Source: Caryophanales bacterium UBA1427
Lineage (GTDB): Bacteria > Bacillota_I > Bacilli_A > ML615J-28 > CAG-313
NCBI GenBank assembly: GCA_002329485.1
Contig: DCTZ01000013.1
Coordinates: forward strand, 51,538 to 68,440
Length of the DNA: 16,903 nucleotides
Direction of reading: 5' to 3'
How positions within the stretch are numbered: position 1 is the first letter of the stretch; the number at the start of each line of letters is the position of its first letter. Positions 1-7,590 of the stretch are shown piece after piece. Both the position numbers and the translations under genes were made by a program. The notes under the pieces were generated by a model, which was not told where the DNA came from, did no database searches, and saw nothing but the letters and a program-made list of their open reading frames with translations.

Positions 1-16
1 TTTATTTCGACCTTTT

Positions 17-30
17 TGAAAGCGCTTGTA
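17..30. promoter_or_regulatory. Probable CcpA cre site upstream of the operon
   Basis: The sequence TGAAAGCGCTTGTA matches the Gram-positive catabolite-responsive element consensus TGWAANCGNTNWCA except at positions 12 and 13, and its core AAGCGCTT is a perfect palindrome. It lies just upstream of the -10 hexamer at 34-39, between where the -35 and -10 would sit. A bound CcpA there would be expected to repress. This suggests arginine fermentation is shut down when preferred sugars are available. The match is seen in sequence; binding is inferred. Confidence 0.55.
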
Positions 31-39
31 TGGTATAAT
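31..39 (+). promoter_or_regulatory. Extended -10 promoter for the arginine/ornithine operon
   Basis: TGGTATAAT is a perfect TATAAT with the TGn extension. No good TTGACA-like -35 is seen at 16-18 bp spacing, which extended -10 promoters tolerate. Transcription would start near 46-48, leaving a leader of only about 12 nt that begins at the ribosome site AGAGGTG. That very short leader is odd, so the main promoter could also lie upstream of the window. Confidence 0.5.
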
Positions 40-58
40 ATGGTTAAGAGGTGAAAAA

Positions 59-1213
59 ATGGCAGGCTTTTATCGTGATACATGGATTGAAATAAAGCTT
101 GATCACGTAATCGAAAATGTAGCCAATTTAAAAAAACATTTTTATCATGACAAAAGAATCTTGGCGGTTGTCAAAGCAGACAGTTACGGCCACGGCTCCG
201 TTATGGTTGCAAAAGCCCTGGAAACCATCGGCGTTGACTTTTTTGGCGTGGCAACGCTTGACGAAGCGTTGGAACTAAGGCTTCACGGTATCCGGGGAGA
301 TATTTTGGTTTTCGGTCTGGTTCGCTTAAGCGATCTCGAACTCGTAAGCCGGAACAACCTGATTGTAAGCATTACTTCGGTAGAATGGTTAAAAAACGCC
401 GTCCATAACTATCCCGGACCAAAGGTTCGGACCCATTTAAAAGTCGAGACGGGTCTGCATCGGTTGGGAATCAGACTGCCCGATTTGGATACGGTTATTA
501 ATTTGTTAAACGAAAGTCCTCGGTTTTCTTTGGAAGGCCTTTACTCGCACCTGGCGACCGCTCCTTCAAGCGACGAAACCTATTATCACTTTCAAATGGC
601 CTCGTTTTTATCCATCTTTAAAAAAGCCTCGGAGTTATCGCTTTCTACCATTTCTTATGTCCATATCACCAATTCCGCGGCATCCCTCAAACGCCTGCCC
701 AAAGAAATCAACTTAATCCGGCTCGGTTTAATGATTAACGGTGTTTTGCCGAAAAAAGATCTCGCTCTTCCTTTTGCCCTCAAGCCTTCTTTGAGTTTAT
801 ATTCGACTTTGGTCGATGTCAAACTGTTACCCAAAGGCAGCAAGGTCGGTTATAACTGCGATTACGAAACCGAAGCCGAAGAATGGATCGGTACCGTGGC
901 GATTGGGTATGCGGACGGGATAATGCCAGCCATGACAGGGGGAAAAGTTTATGTCGAAGATAACTACCAAAAAATCGTGGGACGGATTTGTATGGATTAC
1001 TGTTTTGTCAGATTGGATAAGTTTTATCCGATTGGCACCAAAGTGGAATTTATCGGTCCACACATTTCGGTAGATGAGTTTACGGAAGACAACCATACCC
1101 ACAATTACCATGCAACCTGCATGTTAAGCGATCGGATTCCCCGTTTGTATTACCAAAACAATCAATTAATCGCTACTGTCAACAAAAGATATTATTTATG
1201 CAAGGAGGAATAA
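59..1213 (+). CDS. alr: Alanine racemase, PLP-dependent
   Basis: This is a fold-type III PLP racemase of 384 residues, normal length for alanine racemase, and cytosolic. The PLP lysine is K39 in AVVKADSYGHG. The LKVETGLHRLG segment keeps the carbamylated Lys and the Arg of the family. The catalytic Tyr is most likely Y265 in GYNCDYE, followed by IGYADG and GRICMDY. I chose the ATG at 59 because AGAGGTG lies 5 nt upstream; the in-frame ATG at 26 would fall before the -10 hexamer. It is the first gene of the operon, 5 nt before arcA. Since 2-amino-4-oxopentanoate thiolase releases D-alanine, this enzyme probably converts that product to L-alanine. Two odd changes from the usual sequence are seen: MDQ is MDY, and the usual SYRVPR is SDRIPR, the position of the substrate-pocket Tyr354 of the Geobacillus enzyme. 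The true substrate may therefore differ from alanine. Confidence 0.85.
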   Translation: MAGFYRDTWIEIKLDHVIENVANLKKHFYHDKRILAVVKADSYGHGSVMVAKALETIGVDFFGVATLDEALELRLHGIRGDILVFGLVRLSDLELVSRNNLIVSITSVEWLKNAVHNYPGPKVRTHLKVETGLHRLGIRLPDLDTVINLLNESPRFSLEGLYSHLATAPSSDETYYHFQMASFLSIFKKASELSLSTISYVHITNSAASLKRLPKEINLIRLGLMINGVLPKKDLALPFALKPSLSLYSTLVDVKLLPKGSKVGYNCDYETEAEEWIGTVAIGYADGIMPAMTGGKVYVEDNYQKIVGRICMDYCFVRLDKFYPIGTKVEFIGPHISVDEFTEDNHTHNYHATCMLSDRIPRLYYQNNQLIATVNKRYYLCKEE

Positions 1214-1218
1214 AATAA

Positions 1219-2454
1219 ATGCATCCCTTACAAGTTTACTCCGAAATTGGACCGCTAAAAAAAGTCTTGGTACACCGGCCCGGCGGGGAAATTGCCAATT
1301 TAACACCCAAATGGTTAGCCAATTTATTGTTTGACGACATACCGTGGCTTCCGCTTGCCATCGAGGAACACGATGCCTTTGCTTCCGTTTTCCGGGCCAA
1401 CGACATCGAAGTGTTGTACTTGGCGGATTTGGTTGCCGAGACCTTGGATGCGGATTTGGAAATCAAGTATCAATTTATCAAACAGTTCATCCACGAGGCG
1501 CATGTCACAAGCGAAACTTTGTCGGAAGTTTTGTTTGCTTATCTGATGTCGTTTTCCAGCACCAAGGCTATGGTCGAAAAAACCATGGCGGGAATCAAAA
1601 AAGACGAAGTGCCCAATTTTCAAAAGCGGACCCTCTCCGATTACATCCGGGATTATCCGTTTGTAACGGATCCGATGCCCAATCTATATTTTACCCGCGA
1701 TCCCTTCAGCATCGTCGGAAACGGCATCGTCATGAGCAAAATGTTCACTTCAACCAGAAGCCGCGAATCGATTTACGGCGATTATATTTTCAAATACCAC
1801 CCTTACTACAGTAAGCAAAACCTTCCGTTCTATTACGAACGCTCCTTTCCTTCCACCATCGAAGGCGGAGATATTCTGGTTTTGAATCAACATCTGCTGG
1901 CTGTAGGGGTCAGCGAACGCACGCATCCGGCAGGTATCGAGAAACTTGCCAAAAACCTCTTCTACCATCACGATACTTCGTTTTCCACGGTGCTCGCTTT
2001 CGATATACCGAAAAGCCGGTCGTTCATGCATCTCGATACGATTTTCACCCAGGTCGATTACGATAAGTTTACGATTCACGAGGAACTCCAGCCAGCAATT
2101 AAGGTTTACGAAGTAAGCAAAGATTTAAAGCGTACCCAAAAACTCAACATTAAACCGCTGGAAAAACCAATCGACCAAATCTTAAGTCTTTACCTGGATC
2201 GGCCGATTACTTTAATCCCCTGCGGAGGAACCGATATCATTTCTTCCGCCCGCGAACAGTGGAGCGACGGCGCCAATACCATGGCCATCAAACCCGGCGA
2301 AGTCATTGCCTACGAACGCAACCACATCACAAACGACATCCTGGACAAATACGGCATCAAAGTCCATGAAATACCTTCCAGCGAACTGTCGCGGGGTCGC
2401 GGAGGTCCGCGTTGCATGAGTATGCCGTTTTATCGCGACAATTTACCGAAATAA
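1219..2454 (+). CDS. arcA: Arginine deiminase
   Basis: It hydrolyses L-arginine to L-citrulline and ammonia, the first step of the arginine deiminase pathway, in the cytosol. The 411-residue length is typical. Catalytic motifs of the guanidino-group modifying family are all present: the FTRDP segment with D161, EGGD at 215-218, HLD with H271 and D273, and the nucleophile C399 in GGPRCMSMP near the C terminus. The N-terminal YSEIGPLKKVLVHRPGGE block is characteristic of bacterial ArcA. The ribosome site AGGAGG at 1203-1208 lies inside the last codons of alr, so translation of the two is likely linked. A 43-nt purine-rich gap without a terminator separates it from the carbamoyltransferase gene. 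Agmatine deiminase is excluded by the overall motif pattern and by the argF/arcC neighbours. Confidence 0.96.
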   Translation: MHPLQVYSEIGPLKKVLVHRPGGEIANLTPKWLANLLFDDIPWLPLAIEEHDAFASVFRANDIEVLYLADLVAETLDADLEIKYQFIKQFIHEAHVTSETLSEVLFAYLMSFSSTKAMVEKTMAGIKKDEVPNFQKRTLSDYIRDYPFVTDPMPNLYFTRDPFSIVGNGIVMSKMFTSTRSRESIYGDYIFKYHPYYSKQNLPFYYERSFPSTIEGGDILVLNQHLLAVGVSERTHPAGIEKLAKNLFYHHDTSFSTVLAFDIPKSRSFMHLDTIFTQVDYDKFTIHEELQPAIKVYEVSKDLKRTQKLNIKPLEKPIDQILSLYLDRPITLIPCGGTDIISSAREQWSDGANTMAIKPGEVIAYERNHITNDILDKYGIKVHEIPSSELSRGRGGPRCMSMPFYRDNLPK

Positions 2455-2497
2455 ACAGTTAAACAAATAAACTAAAAAGAAAAGGAGAAAAGAAACA

Positions 2498-3505
2498 ATG
2501 AACAAAGCATTTTACGGTCGCAGCTTTTTGACGCTGCTCGACTTTACCCCGGAAGAAATAACTTATTTACTCGATTTGGCCCAAAAACTGAAACAAGCCA
2601 AAAAACAAGGCAAGGAAATCCAGTATTGCAAAGGCAAAAATATCGTTTTATTGTTTGAAAAAGACTCCACACGGACACGCTGCGCTTTTGAGGTTGCGGG
2701 ATACGACCAAGGAATGAATGTCACCTACCTCGGTCCGACCGGTTCCCAAATGGGCAAAAAAGAAAGTATCAAGGATACAGCAAGAGTTTTGGGCAGAATG
2801 TACGACGGAATCGAATACCGCGGTTTTGCCCAGGAAACGGTGGAAATCCTTTCCCACTATTCCGGCGTTCCAGTTTGGAACGGTTTAACCGACCGGTTTC
2901 ATCCGACACAGGTTCTGGCGGATCTTCTGACGATACGCGAACATAAAGGCTTTCTGAAAGGCATCAAGTTCGCTTATGTCGGCGATGCGCGCAACAATAT
3001 GGGCAACTCCCTGATGGTGGGTTGCGCCAAGATGGGGATGGACTTCCGAACCGTTGCGCCGAAAGAGTTGTTCCCGGAACAATGGCTGGTGGACAAATGC
3101 CAAAAAATCGCCCAACAGACCGGGGCAAAAATCACCCTGACGAGCGATGTCCAGGAAGGCTTGCAAGATGTCGACGTTGTTTATACCGATGTTTGGGTTT
3201 CCATGGGCGAACCTATGGAAGCTTGGGCTAAACGGATTGATTTATTGATGCCTTATCAGGTCAACGCCAAACTGATGAGTTTGGCCAAACCTAATGCTCT
3301 CTTCATGCATTGCTTACCGTCGTTTCATAATCTCGAAACAACCGTGGGCAGGGAAATTTACGATAAGTTCGGCCTTAACGGTATCGAAGTTACGGATGAT
3401 GTTTTTGAATCCAAGCAATCGGTTGTTTTCGACGAAGCGGAAAATCGGCTTCATACGATTAAAGCGGTCATGGTAGCGACCCTCGGAGACTTGTTATGCG
3501 AATAG
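2498..3505 (+). CDS. argF: Ornithine carbamoyltransferase (catabolic)
   Basis: In this setting it runs phosphorolysis of citrulline to ornithine and carbamoyl phosphate. At 335 residues it is the usual length. The carbamoyl-phosphate motif STRTR is at 57-61, the HPTQ motif follows in FHPTQVLADLLT, and the ornithine-side motif HCLPSFH is at 271-277, with Ser where Ala is commoner. SMGEPMEAW is also typical of the family. A strong AAGGAG at 2482-2487 precedes the ATG by 10 nt. The 3' end overlaps arcC by 10 nt. Because arcA and arcC flank it, the catabolic role (often called arcB) is far more likely than arginine biosynthesis. Its ornithine product is consumed by the downstream ora/ort genes. 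Confidence 0.95.
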   Translation: MNKAFYGRSFLTLLDFTPEEITYLLDLAQKLKQAKKQGKEIQYCKGKNIVLLFEKDSTRTRCAFEVAGYDQGMNVTYLGPTGSQMGKKESIKDTARVLGRMYDGIEYRGFAQETVEILSHYSGVPVWNGLTDRFHPTQVLADLLTIREHKGFLKGIKFAYVGDARNNMGNSLMVGCAKMGMDFRTVAPKELFPEQWLVDKCQKIAQQTGAKITLTSDVQEGLQDVDVVYTDVWVSMGEPMEAWAKRIDLLMPYQVNAKLMSLAKPNALFMHCLPSFHNLETTVGREIYDKFGLNGIEVTDDVFESKQSVVFDEAENRLHTIKAVMVATLGDLLCE

Positions 3506-4431
3506 TGGTAGCTCTCGGAGGAAATGCTTTGGGCAATACTCCGGAAGAACAAAAACAATTGGTCAAAGAAACCGTCAAACCGCTTGCGGATCTGATCGAC
3601 AGCGGTCACGAGGTAATCATTACTCACGGCAACGGTCCCCAGGTCGGAATGATTTTTTCGGCTTTTCAAACAGCCTCTGAAACCGACTCCCACTTACCGG
3701 AAATGCCGTTTCCGGAATGCGGAGCAATGAGCCAAGGTTATATCGGTTATCATTTACAAAATGCTCTGAGGACCGAATTGTTAAACCGAAACTTAAAGCC
3801 AAACGTCGCAACCATCGTAACCCAGGTTGAAGTATCTATTGACGATCCGGCTTTTCAAAATCCGACCAAACCGATCGGTGCCTTTTACAGTGAAAAAGAA
3901 GCGAAGATTTTAGAAGAAACCCAAAATTACGTCATGAAGGAGGATGCGGGGAGAGGCTACCGCAGAGTGGTTCCAAGCCCCAAACCCCAAGCCATCGTCG
4001 AACTCGAAGCGGTTAAACAAATGGTCGCAAACGGTTTTACCGTCATCACCGTGGGCGGAGGCGGAATTCCCGTGGTCCGAAAGGATAATGTCCTTTACGG
4101 CGTTCCCGCTGTTATCGATAAAGACCATGCCAGCAGTTTATTGGCGGACCTTATCGAAGCCGACCGTTTGATTATCTTAACCAGCGTTCCGTACGTTGCT
4201 TTGAACTACGGAACCAAGGAACAAGTCAATTTAACCCGTCTTTCCGTTTCAGAAGCGAAAAATTATTTACAGGAAGGACATTTCAAAAGCGGCAGTATGA
4301 AACCGAAAATCGAAGCTGCCTTGGCATTTGTGGATCATATGCCAAACCGAAAGGCCATAATTGCTTCGCTGAAGGATGCCAAAATGGCTGTCGAAGAAAA
4401 AACGGGAACTTTAATATATTATAAGGAATAA
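3496..4431 (+). CDS. arcC: Carbamate kinase
   Basis: It transfers phosphate from carbamoyl phosphate to ADP, giving ATP, CO2 and ammonia; this is the energy-yielding step of the arginine deiminase pathway. The 311 residues match the amino-acid kinase fold of carbamate kinase: VVALGGNALG at the N terminus, HGNGPQVG around residues 35-45, a glycine-rich TVGGGGIPVV and VIDKDHASSLLAD in the C-terminal half. The start ATG lies inside the last codons of the carbamoyltransferase gene (10-nt overlap), with GGAG at 3485-3488 as ribosome site, so the two are probably translationally coupled. The stop codon TAA is immediately followed by the ribosome site of ord. Confidence 0.96.
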   Translation: MRIVVALGGNALGNTPEEQKQLVKETVKPLADLIDSGHEVIITHGNGPQVGMIFSAFQTASETDSHLPEMPFPECGAMSQGYIGYHLQNALRTELLNRNLKPNVATIVTQVEVSIDDPAFQNPTKPIGAFYSEKEAKILEETQNYVMKEDAGRGYRRVVPSPKPQAIVELEAVKQMVANGFTVITVGGGGIPVVRKDNVLYGVPAVIDKDHASSLLADLIEADRLIILTSVPYVALNYGTKEQVNLTRLSVSEAKNYLQEGHFKSGSMKPKIEAALAFVDHMPNRKAIIASLKDAKMAVEEKTGTLIYYKE

Positions 4432-4440
4432 GGAGGTAAT

Positions 4441-5505
4441 ATGCGCAAGGAAGCGGTTAAAGTCGTTATTTGGGGTTTCGGTGCCATGGGTTCCGGAATG
4501 GCTAAAATGATTACCCGAAAACAAGGATTTGAAATCATCGGTGTCTGCGACCGTTTCGATAAACTGGTCGGCCAAAAGGTAAGCGACCTAATCGGAACCA
4601 CTAGCAATCTGGCTCCCGATTTGATCGTCAAAAAAACGATTGAAGAAATCATTCCAAATGTCTGTCCTGATGTAGCCTTGCTGTGCACGGATTCGTTTAC
4701 GGAAAAAGCGTTTCCGAAAATCAAATGGCTCTTGGAACACCAAGTCAATGTTATCACGACCGCAGAGGAAATGGCTTTTCCGTGGGCCAACCGCCCCGAC
4801 CTGGCAAAGGAATTGGACCAAATCGCCAAGAAAAACGGTGTAAGCGTCCTCGGAGCGGGCATCAATCCCGGTCTGATGATGGACTTGTTGGTAATTCTTT
4901 TGACCGGCGCCATGGAAACCGTCGATAAAATCGAAGTCCGACGCATCAACAGTTTGTCCCCTTACGGGGAAACGGTTATGACCGAGCAAGGGGTCGGCTT
5001 ATCGGTTTCCGAATTTCAGAAATTAAAGGAAAAAGGACTGTTGGCAGGACACGTCGGTTTCAAAGAATCCGTCGGCATGATTGCCCACGCCCTGGGTTGG
5101 GACGTGGAAAGTTTTGAACAGGAAATGCTTCCGATTATTACGGATGTCGACCGAAAATCCCCTTACGGTTTTGCCCCCAAGGGACATGTTGCGGGGGTCA
5201 ATATGATGGCGCATGCGATAATTTCGGGCGAAGAAAAACTCACGATGCTTCACCCTCAACAAATCGAACCGCAGCTCGGAGGCATTCAAACCGGCGATTA
5301 TATAACCTTGCAGGGCAAACCGAAAATCAAGATGGCTATCACTCCGGAAGTGGAAGGCGGCACCGGCACCATCGCTATTTGCGTCAACATGATTCCCCAT
5401 ATCATCAATGCGAAGCCGGGTTTAAAAACGATGTTGGATTTACCGGTTCCGCGCGCCATTATGGGGGATGTCCGAAAGATGATTGAGGTAAATGACCATG
5501 ATTAA
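4441..5505 (+). CDS. ord: 2,4-diaminopentanoate dehydrogenase
   Basis: It oxidatively deaminates 2,4-diaminopentanoate to 2-amino-4-oxopentanoate, releasing ammonia and reducing NAD(P)+. The 354-residue protein begins with a Rossmann nucleotide-binding segment, VIWGFGAMGSGMAK (about residues 9-22), of the DapB-like dehydrogenase type. A conserved GAGINPG segment and a long C-terminal domain follow. The family alone would not fix the substrate; the assignment rests on its place directly before ortA-ortB-oraS-oraE, the order typical of clostridial ornithine-fermentation clusters. The ribosome site AGGAGGT at 4431-4437 overlaps the arcC stop. This gene marks the join between the arginine deiminase half and the ornithine half of the operon. 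Confidence 0.88.
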   Translation: MRKEAVKVVIWGFGAMGSGMAKMITRKQGFEIIGVCDRFDKLVGQKVSDLIGTTSNLAPDLIVKKTIEEIIPNVCPDVALLCTDSFTEKAFPKIKWLLEHQVNVITTAEEMAFPWANRPDLAKELDQIAKKNGVSVLGAGINPGLMMDLLVILLTGAMETVDKIEVRRINSLSPYGETVMTEQGVGLSVSEFQKLKEKGLLAGHVGFKESVGMIAHALGWDVESFEQEMLPIITDVDRKSPYGFAPKGHVAGVNMMAHAIISGEEKLTMLHPQQIEPQLGGIQTGDYITLQGKPKIKMAITPEVEGGTGTIAICVNMIPHIINAKPGLKTMLDLPVPRAIMGDVRKMIEVNDHD

Positions 5506-5800
5506 ATCCGGAACCTGGGTAGAGATTCACAAGATTATCCTTTCCCCCGCCGAAAGGGCATCCCACCTTCCGGACGATACGAAACCGGTGCCTTTGGAAA
5601 TGTGGCTGAAAGGGACGCTTCTGAAAGCTACCGAAATAGGGGAAACAGCCGAAATCAGAACCGTCACGGGACGAATTGAAACCGGCACTTTGGTGGGGGT
5701 CAATCCCCATTACACGCACAGTTTCGGTCAAGACATTCCGGAACTACGCTTAATTAGAGATAAGGTAAAAAAAGCCTTATGGGGTGAGAAAAATGACTGA
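5498..5800 (+). CDS. ortA: 2-amino-4-oxopentanoate thiolase, alpha subunit
   Basis: This is the small subunit of the enzyme that cleaves 2-amino-4-oxopentanoate with CoA to acetyl-CoA and D-alanine. The protein is about 100 residues with the family's conserved opening GTWVEIHKIILSPAERASHLPDD (here split: GTWVEIHK, then LSPAERASHLPDD) and a C-terminal GxNPHYTHSFG-type block. Two ATGs are possible, at 5492 and 5498. GAGG at 5485-5488 is 9 nt from the second and only 3 nt from the first, so I chose 5498. That start gives an 8-nt overlap with ord (ATGATTAA). It ends in TGA and overlaps ortB by 8 nt, as expected for subunits of one complex. Confidence 0.88.
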   Translation: MIKSGTWVEIHKIILSPAERASHLPDDTKPVPLEMWLKGTLLKATEIGETAEIRTVTGRIETGTLVGVNPHYTHSFGQDIPELRLIRDKVKKALWGEKND

Positions 5801-7220
5801 CCGGTATTCTTACGAGAGCATCATCAAGCGCAAAGCCGAGATTATGCGCCAAAGCACCGGGATCGATTATTCCAAATACGAAAAAGGTTTGTTTTCCTTC
5901 GATTACGAAGGCTTTATGAACGAATACAGTATTCCGCTGGATTTGGTCAAACAAATCCAGGCCGAACACGGGGTCGGTCAAACCCCTTTGAAAGAACTGA
6001 AGAATATCACCGCTTTGGTTCGCAAAATCGCAAAACCCGGTAATGGAGCACGCATCTTTTTAAAAGACGAAGCCTGTAACGATTCGGGTTCTTTTAAAGC
6101 CAGGAGAGCTTCCCTCGCCTGTTTTTTGGCTAAAGCCTTGGGCTTTAAAGGAGTCATTACCGCTACATCCGGCAACTACGGTGCGGCAGTCGCTTCGCAA
6201 GCCGCCAAATACGGTTTAAAGTGCATCGTTGTTCAGGAGTGTTTCGATTCCCGCGGCATCGGGCAACCGGAAATCATCGAAAAAGCCCGTGCCTGCGAAG
6301 CATACGGAGCCGAAGTCGTCCAACTGTCCGTCGGTCCGGAACTGTTTTACGTGTTCTTACGGTTAATCGAAGAAACGGGGTATTATAATGCTTCGCTTTA
6401 CTCGCCGTTTGCGGTTAACGGAATCGAAACCTTAGGTATGGAAATCGTCGAGGATTGCTTAAGACTCACCCAAAGAGTGCCTGATGTGGTAGTTGTAACG
6501 AATGCAGGGGGAGGGAACTTAACCGGTACCGTCCGAGGAATCAAAAAAGCCACCGACCAAAAGGTCCAAATTGTGGCTTCCAGCGTAAATCTTGCCGGCC
6601 TTCATATGGCCAGTGACCATGACTTCAACCGAAAATCGTTTACTACCGGTCATACCGGATTCGGGATTCCTTTTACGACTTATCCCGACCGCAGCGATGT
6701 TCCGCGATCGGCGGCAAGACCTCTTCGTTACATGGACCGTTATGTGACGGTCAATCAAGGCGAAGTGTTCTTTATGACCGAAACCCTTTCCGTTTTGGAG
6801 GGATTGGAAAGAGGACCAGCCGGAAACACCGCTTTGACCGCAGCCTTCAGCATTGCCCAGGAACTTCCGGAAGATGAAATCATCGTGGTGCAGGAAAGCG
6901 AATATACCGGGGCGGGAAAACACCACCAAGCCCAGCTTTCCTTTGCGCGGGAAAACGGCATCGACATCTTCTTCGGCAACCCCAGGGAAGAAATCCCGGG
7001 AACCAATATAATCCTACCGGATAAGTTAACCGATATTGTCGCACAGGATTTGGATTTGCGAAAGATCAGAACTTCGCTTATCCGCAACTACTTAAAAGGT
7101 TATTCCAAAATAACGAATGCAGATTTAAACTTTTTGAAAGAAGAAACCAATACCTCGCTCGACGAGGTAAAAGATATATTAAGGGAATTGAAAATCGAAT
7201 GGGAGGATGCGAATGGATAA
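5793..7220 (+). CDS. ortB: 2-amino-4-oxopentanoate thiolase, beta subunit (PLP)
   Basis: This is the catalytic PLP subunit of the thiolase that forms acetyl-CoA and D-alanine. It is 475 residues and belongs to fold-type II PLP enzymes, related to threonine synthase and cysteine synthase. The Schiff-base lysine is K102 in DSGSFKARRA, followed by ATSGNYGAAVA. The glycine-rich phosphate loop is TNAGGGNLTGT at about 236-246. I chose ATG 5793 because GGGGTGAG ends 4-5 nt before it; the in-frame GTG at 5784 lies within that ribosome site. It overlaps ortA by 8 nt (ATGACTGA) and oraS by 8 nt. A simple threonine synthase is unlikely given the ortA partner and mutase neighbours. Confidence 0.9.
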   Translation: MTDRYSYESIIKRKAEIMRQSTGIDYSKYEKGLFSFDYEGFMNEYSIPLDLVKQIQAEHGVGQTPLKELKNITALVRKIAKPGNGARIFLKDEACNDSGSFKARRASLACFLAKALGFKGVITATSGNYGAAVASQAAKYGLKCIVVQECFDSRGIGQPEIIEKARACEAYGAEVVQLSVGPELFYVFLRLIEETGYYNASLYSPFAVNGIETLGMEIVEDCLRLTQRVPDVVVVTNAGGGNLTGTVRGIKKATDQKVQIVASSVNLAGLHMASDHDFNRKSFTTGHTGFGIPFTTYPDRSDVPRSAARPLRYMDRYVTVNQGEVFFMTETLSVLEGLERGPAGNTALTAAFSIAQELPEDEIIVVQESEYTGAGKHHQAQLSFARENGIDIFFGNPREEIPGTNIILPDKLTDIVAQDLDLRKIRTSLIRNYLKGYSKITNADLNFLKEETNTSLDEVKDILRELKIEWEDANG

Positions 7221-7590
7221 CCAAAAATACCGACCGGATGATTACTTGACCAGACGAGAACATTTAAAAGACTTAAGCGATGAAGCATTGAAAGCTTACT
7301 TTTGGCACCTGGCCGAAGAAATCGTTAATCCTTTGGTCGATTTGGCCTACCACCATACAACCCCGGCTATCGAACGCTCAGTATTGTTGCGCATGGGTTT
7401 TTCCAGTTTGGAGGCCAAACAAATCGTGCAAAAGACCATCGAACACGATTTAATCGGTAAAGGCGCAGGACACGTTGTTTATCGCTACAGCAGACTCGCC
7501 AACTTACCGTTAAGAGATGCAGGACTTGCTTTAATGGAAAATCAAGGTTGGGACCTCGTCAAACAAAGTTTCGGAGGCCGCCATGCTTAA
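7213..7590 (+). CDS. oraS: D-ornithine 4,5-aminomutase, S subunit
   Basis: This is the small subunit of the adenosylcobalamin- and PLP-dependent mutase that moves the terminal amino group of D-ornithine to make 2,4-diaminopentanoate. The 125-residue sequence has the features of OraS: a basic/acidic N terminus (RPDDYLTRREHLKDLSDE), then AYFWHLAEEIVNPLVDLAY, then ERSVLLRMGFSSLEAK. GGGAGG at 7201-7206 is 6 nt from ATG 7213, favouring it over the in-frame ATG at 7207. It overlaps ortB by 8 nt (ATGGATAA) and oraE by 8 nt (ATGCTTAA). It carries no cofactor-binding motif of its own, as expected. Confidence 0.92.
   Translation: MDNQKYRPDDYLTRREHLKDLSDEALKAYFWHLAEEIVNPLVDLAYHHTTPAIERSVLLRMGFSSLEAKQIVQKTIEHDLIGKGAGHVVYRYSRLANLPLRDAGLALMENQGWDLVKQSFGGRHA

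Noticed and set aside
26..58. Upstream in-frame ATG extending alr by 11 residues
   Set aside because: It would begin before the -10 hexamer and within the cre-like site, and has no ribosome site; ATG 59 has AGAGGTG at the right distance.
1..58. Cobalamin riboswitch before the B12-dependent pathway
   Set aside because: The leader is too short after the predicted promoter and no B12-box-like sequence is seen; upstream sequence outside the window cannot be judged.
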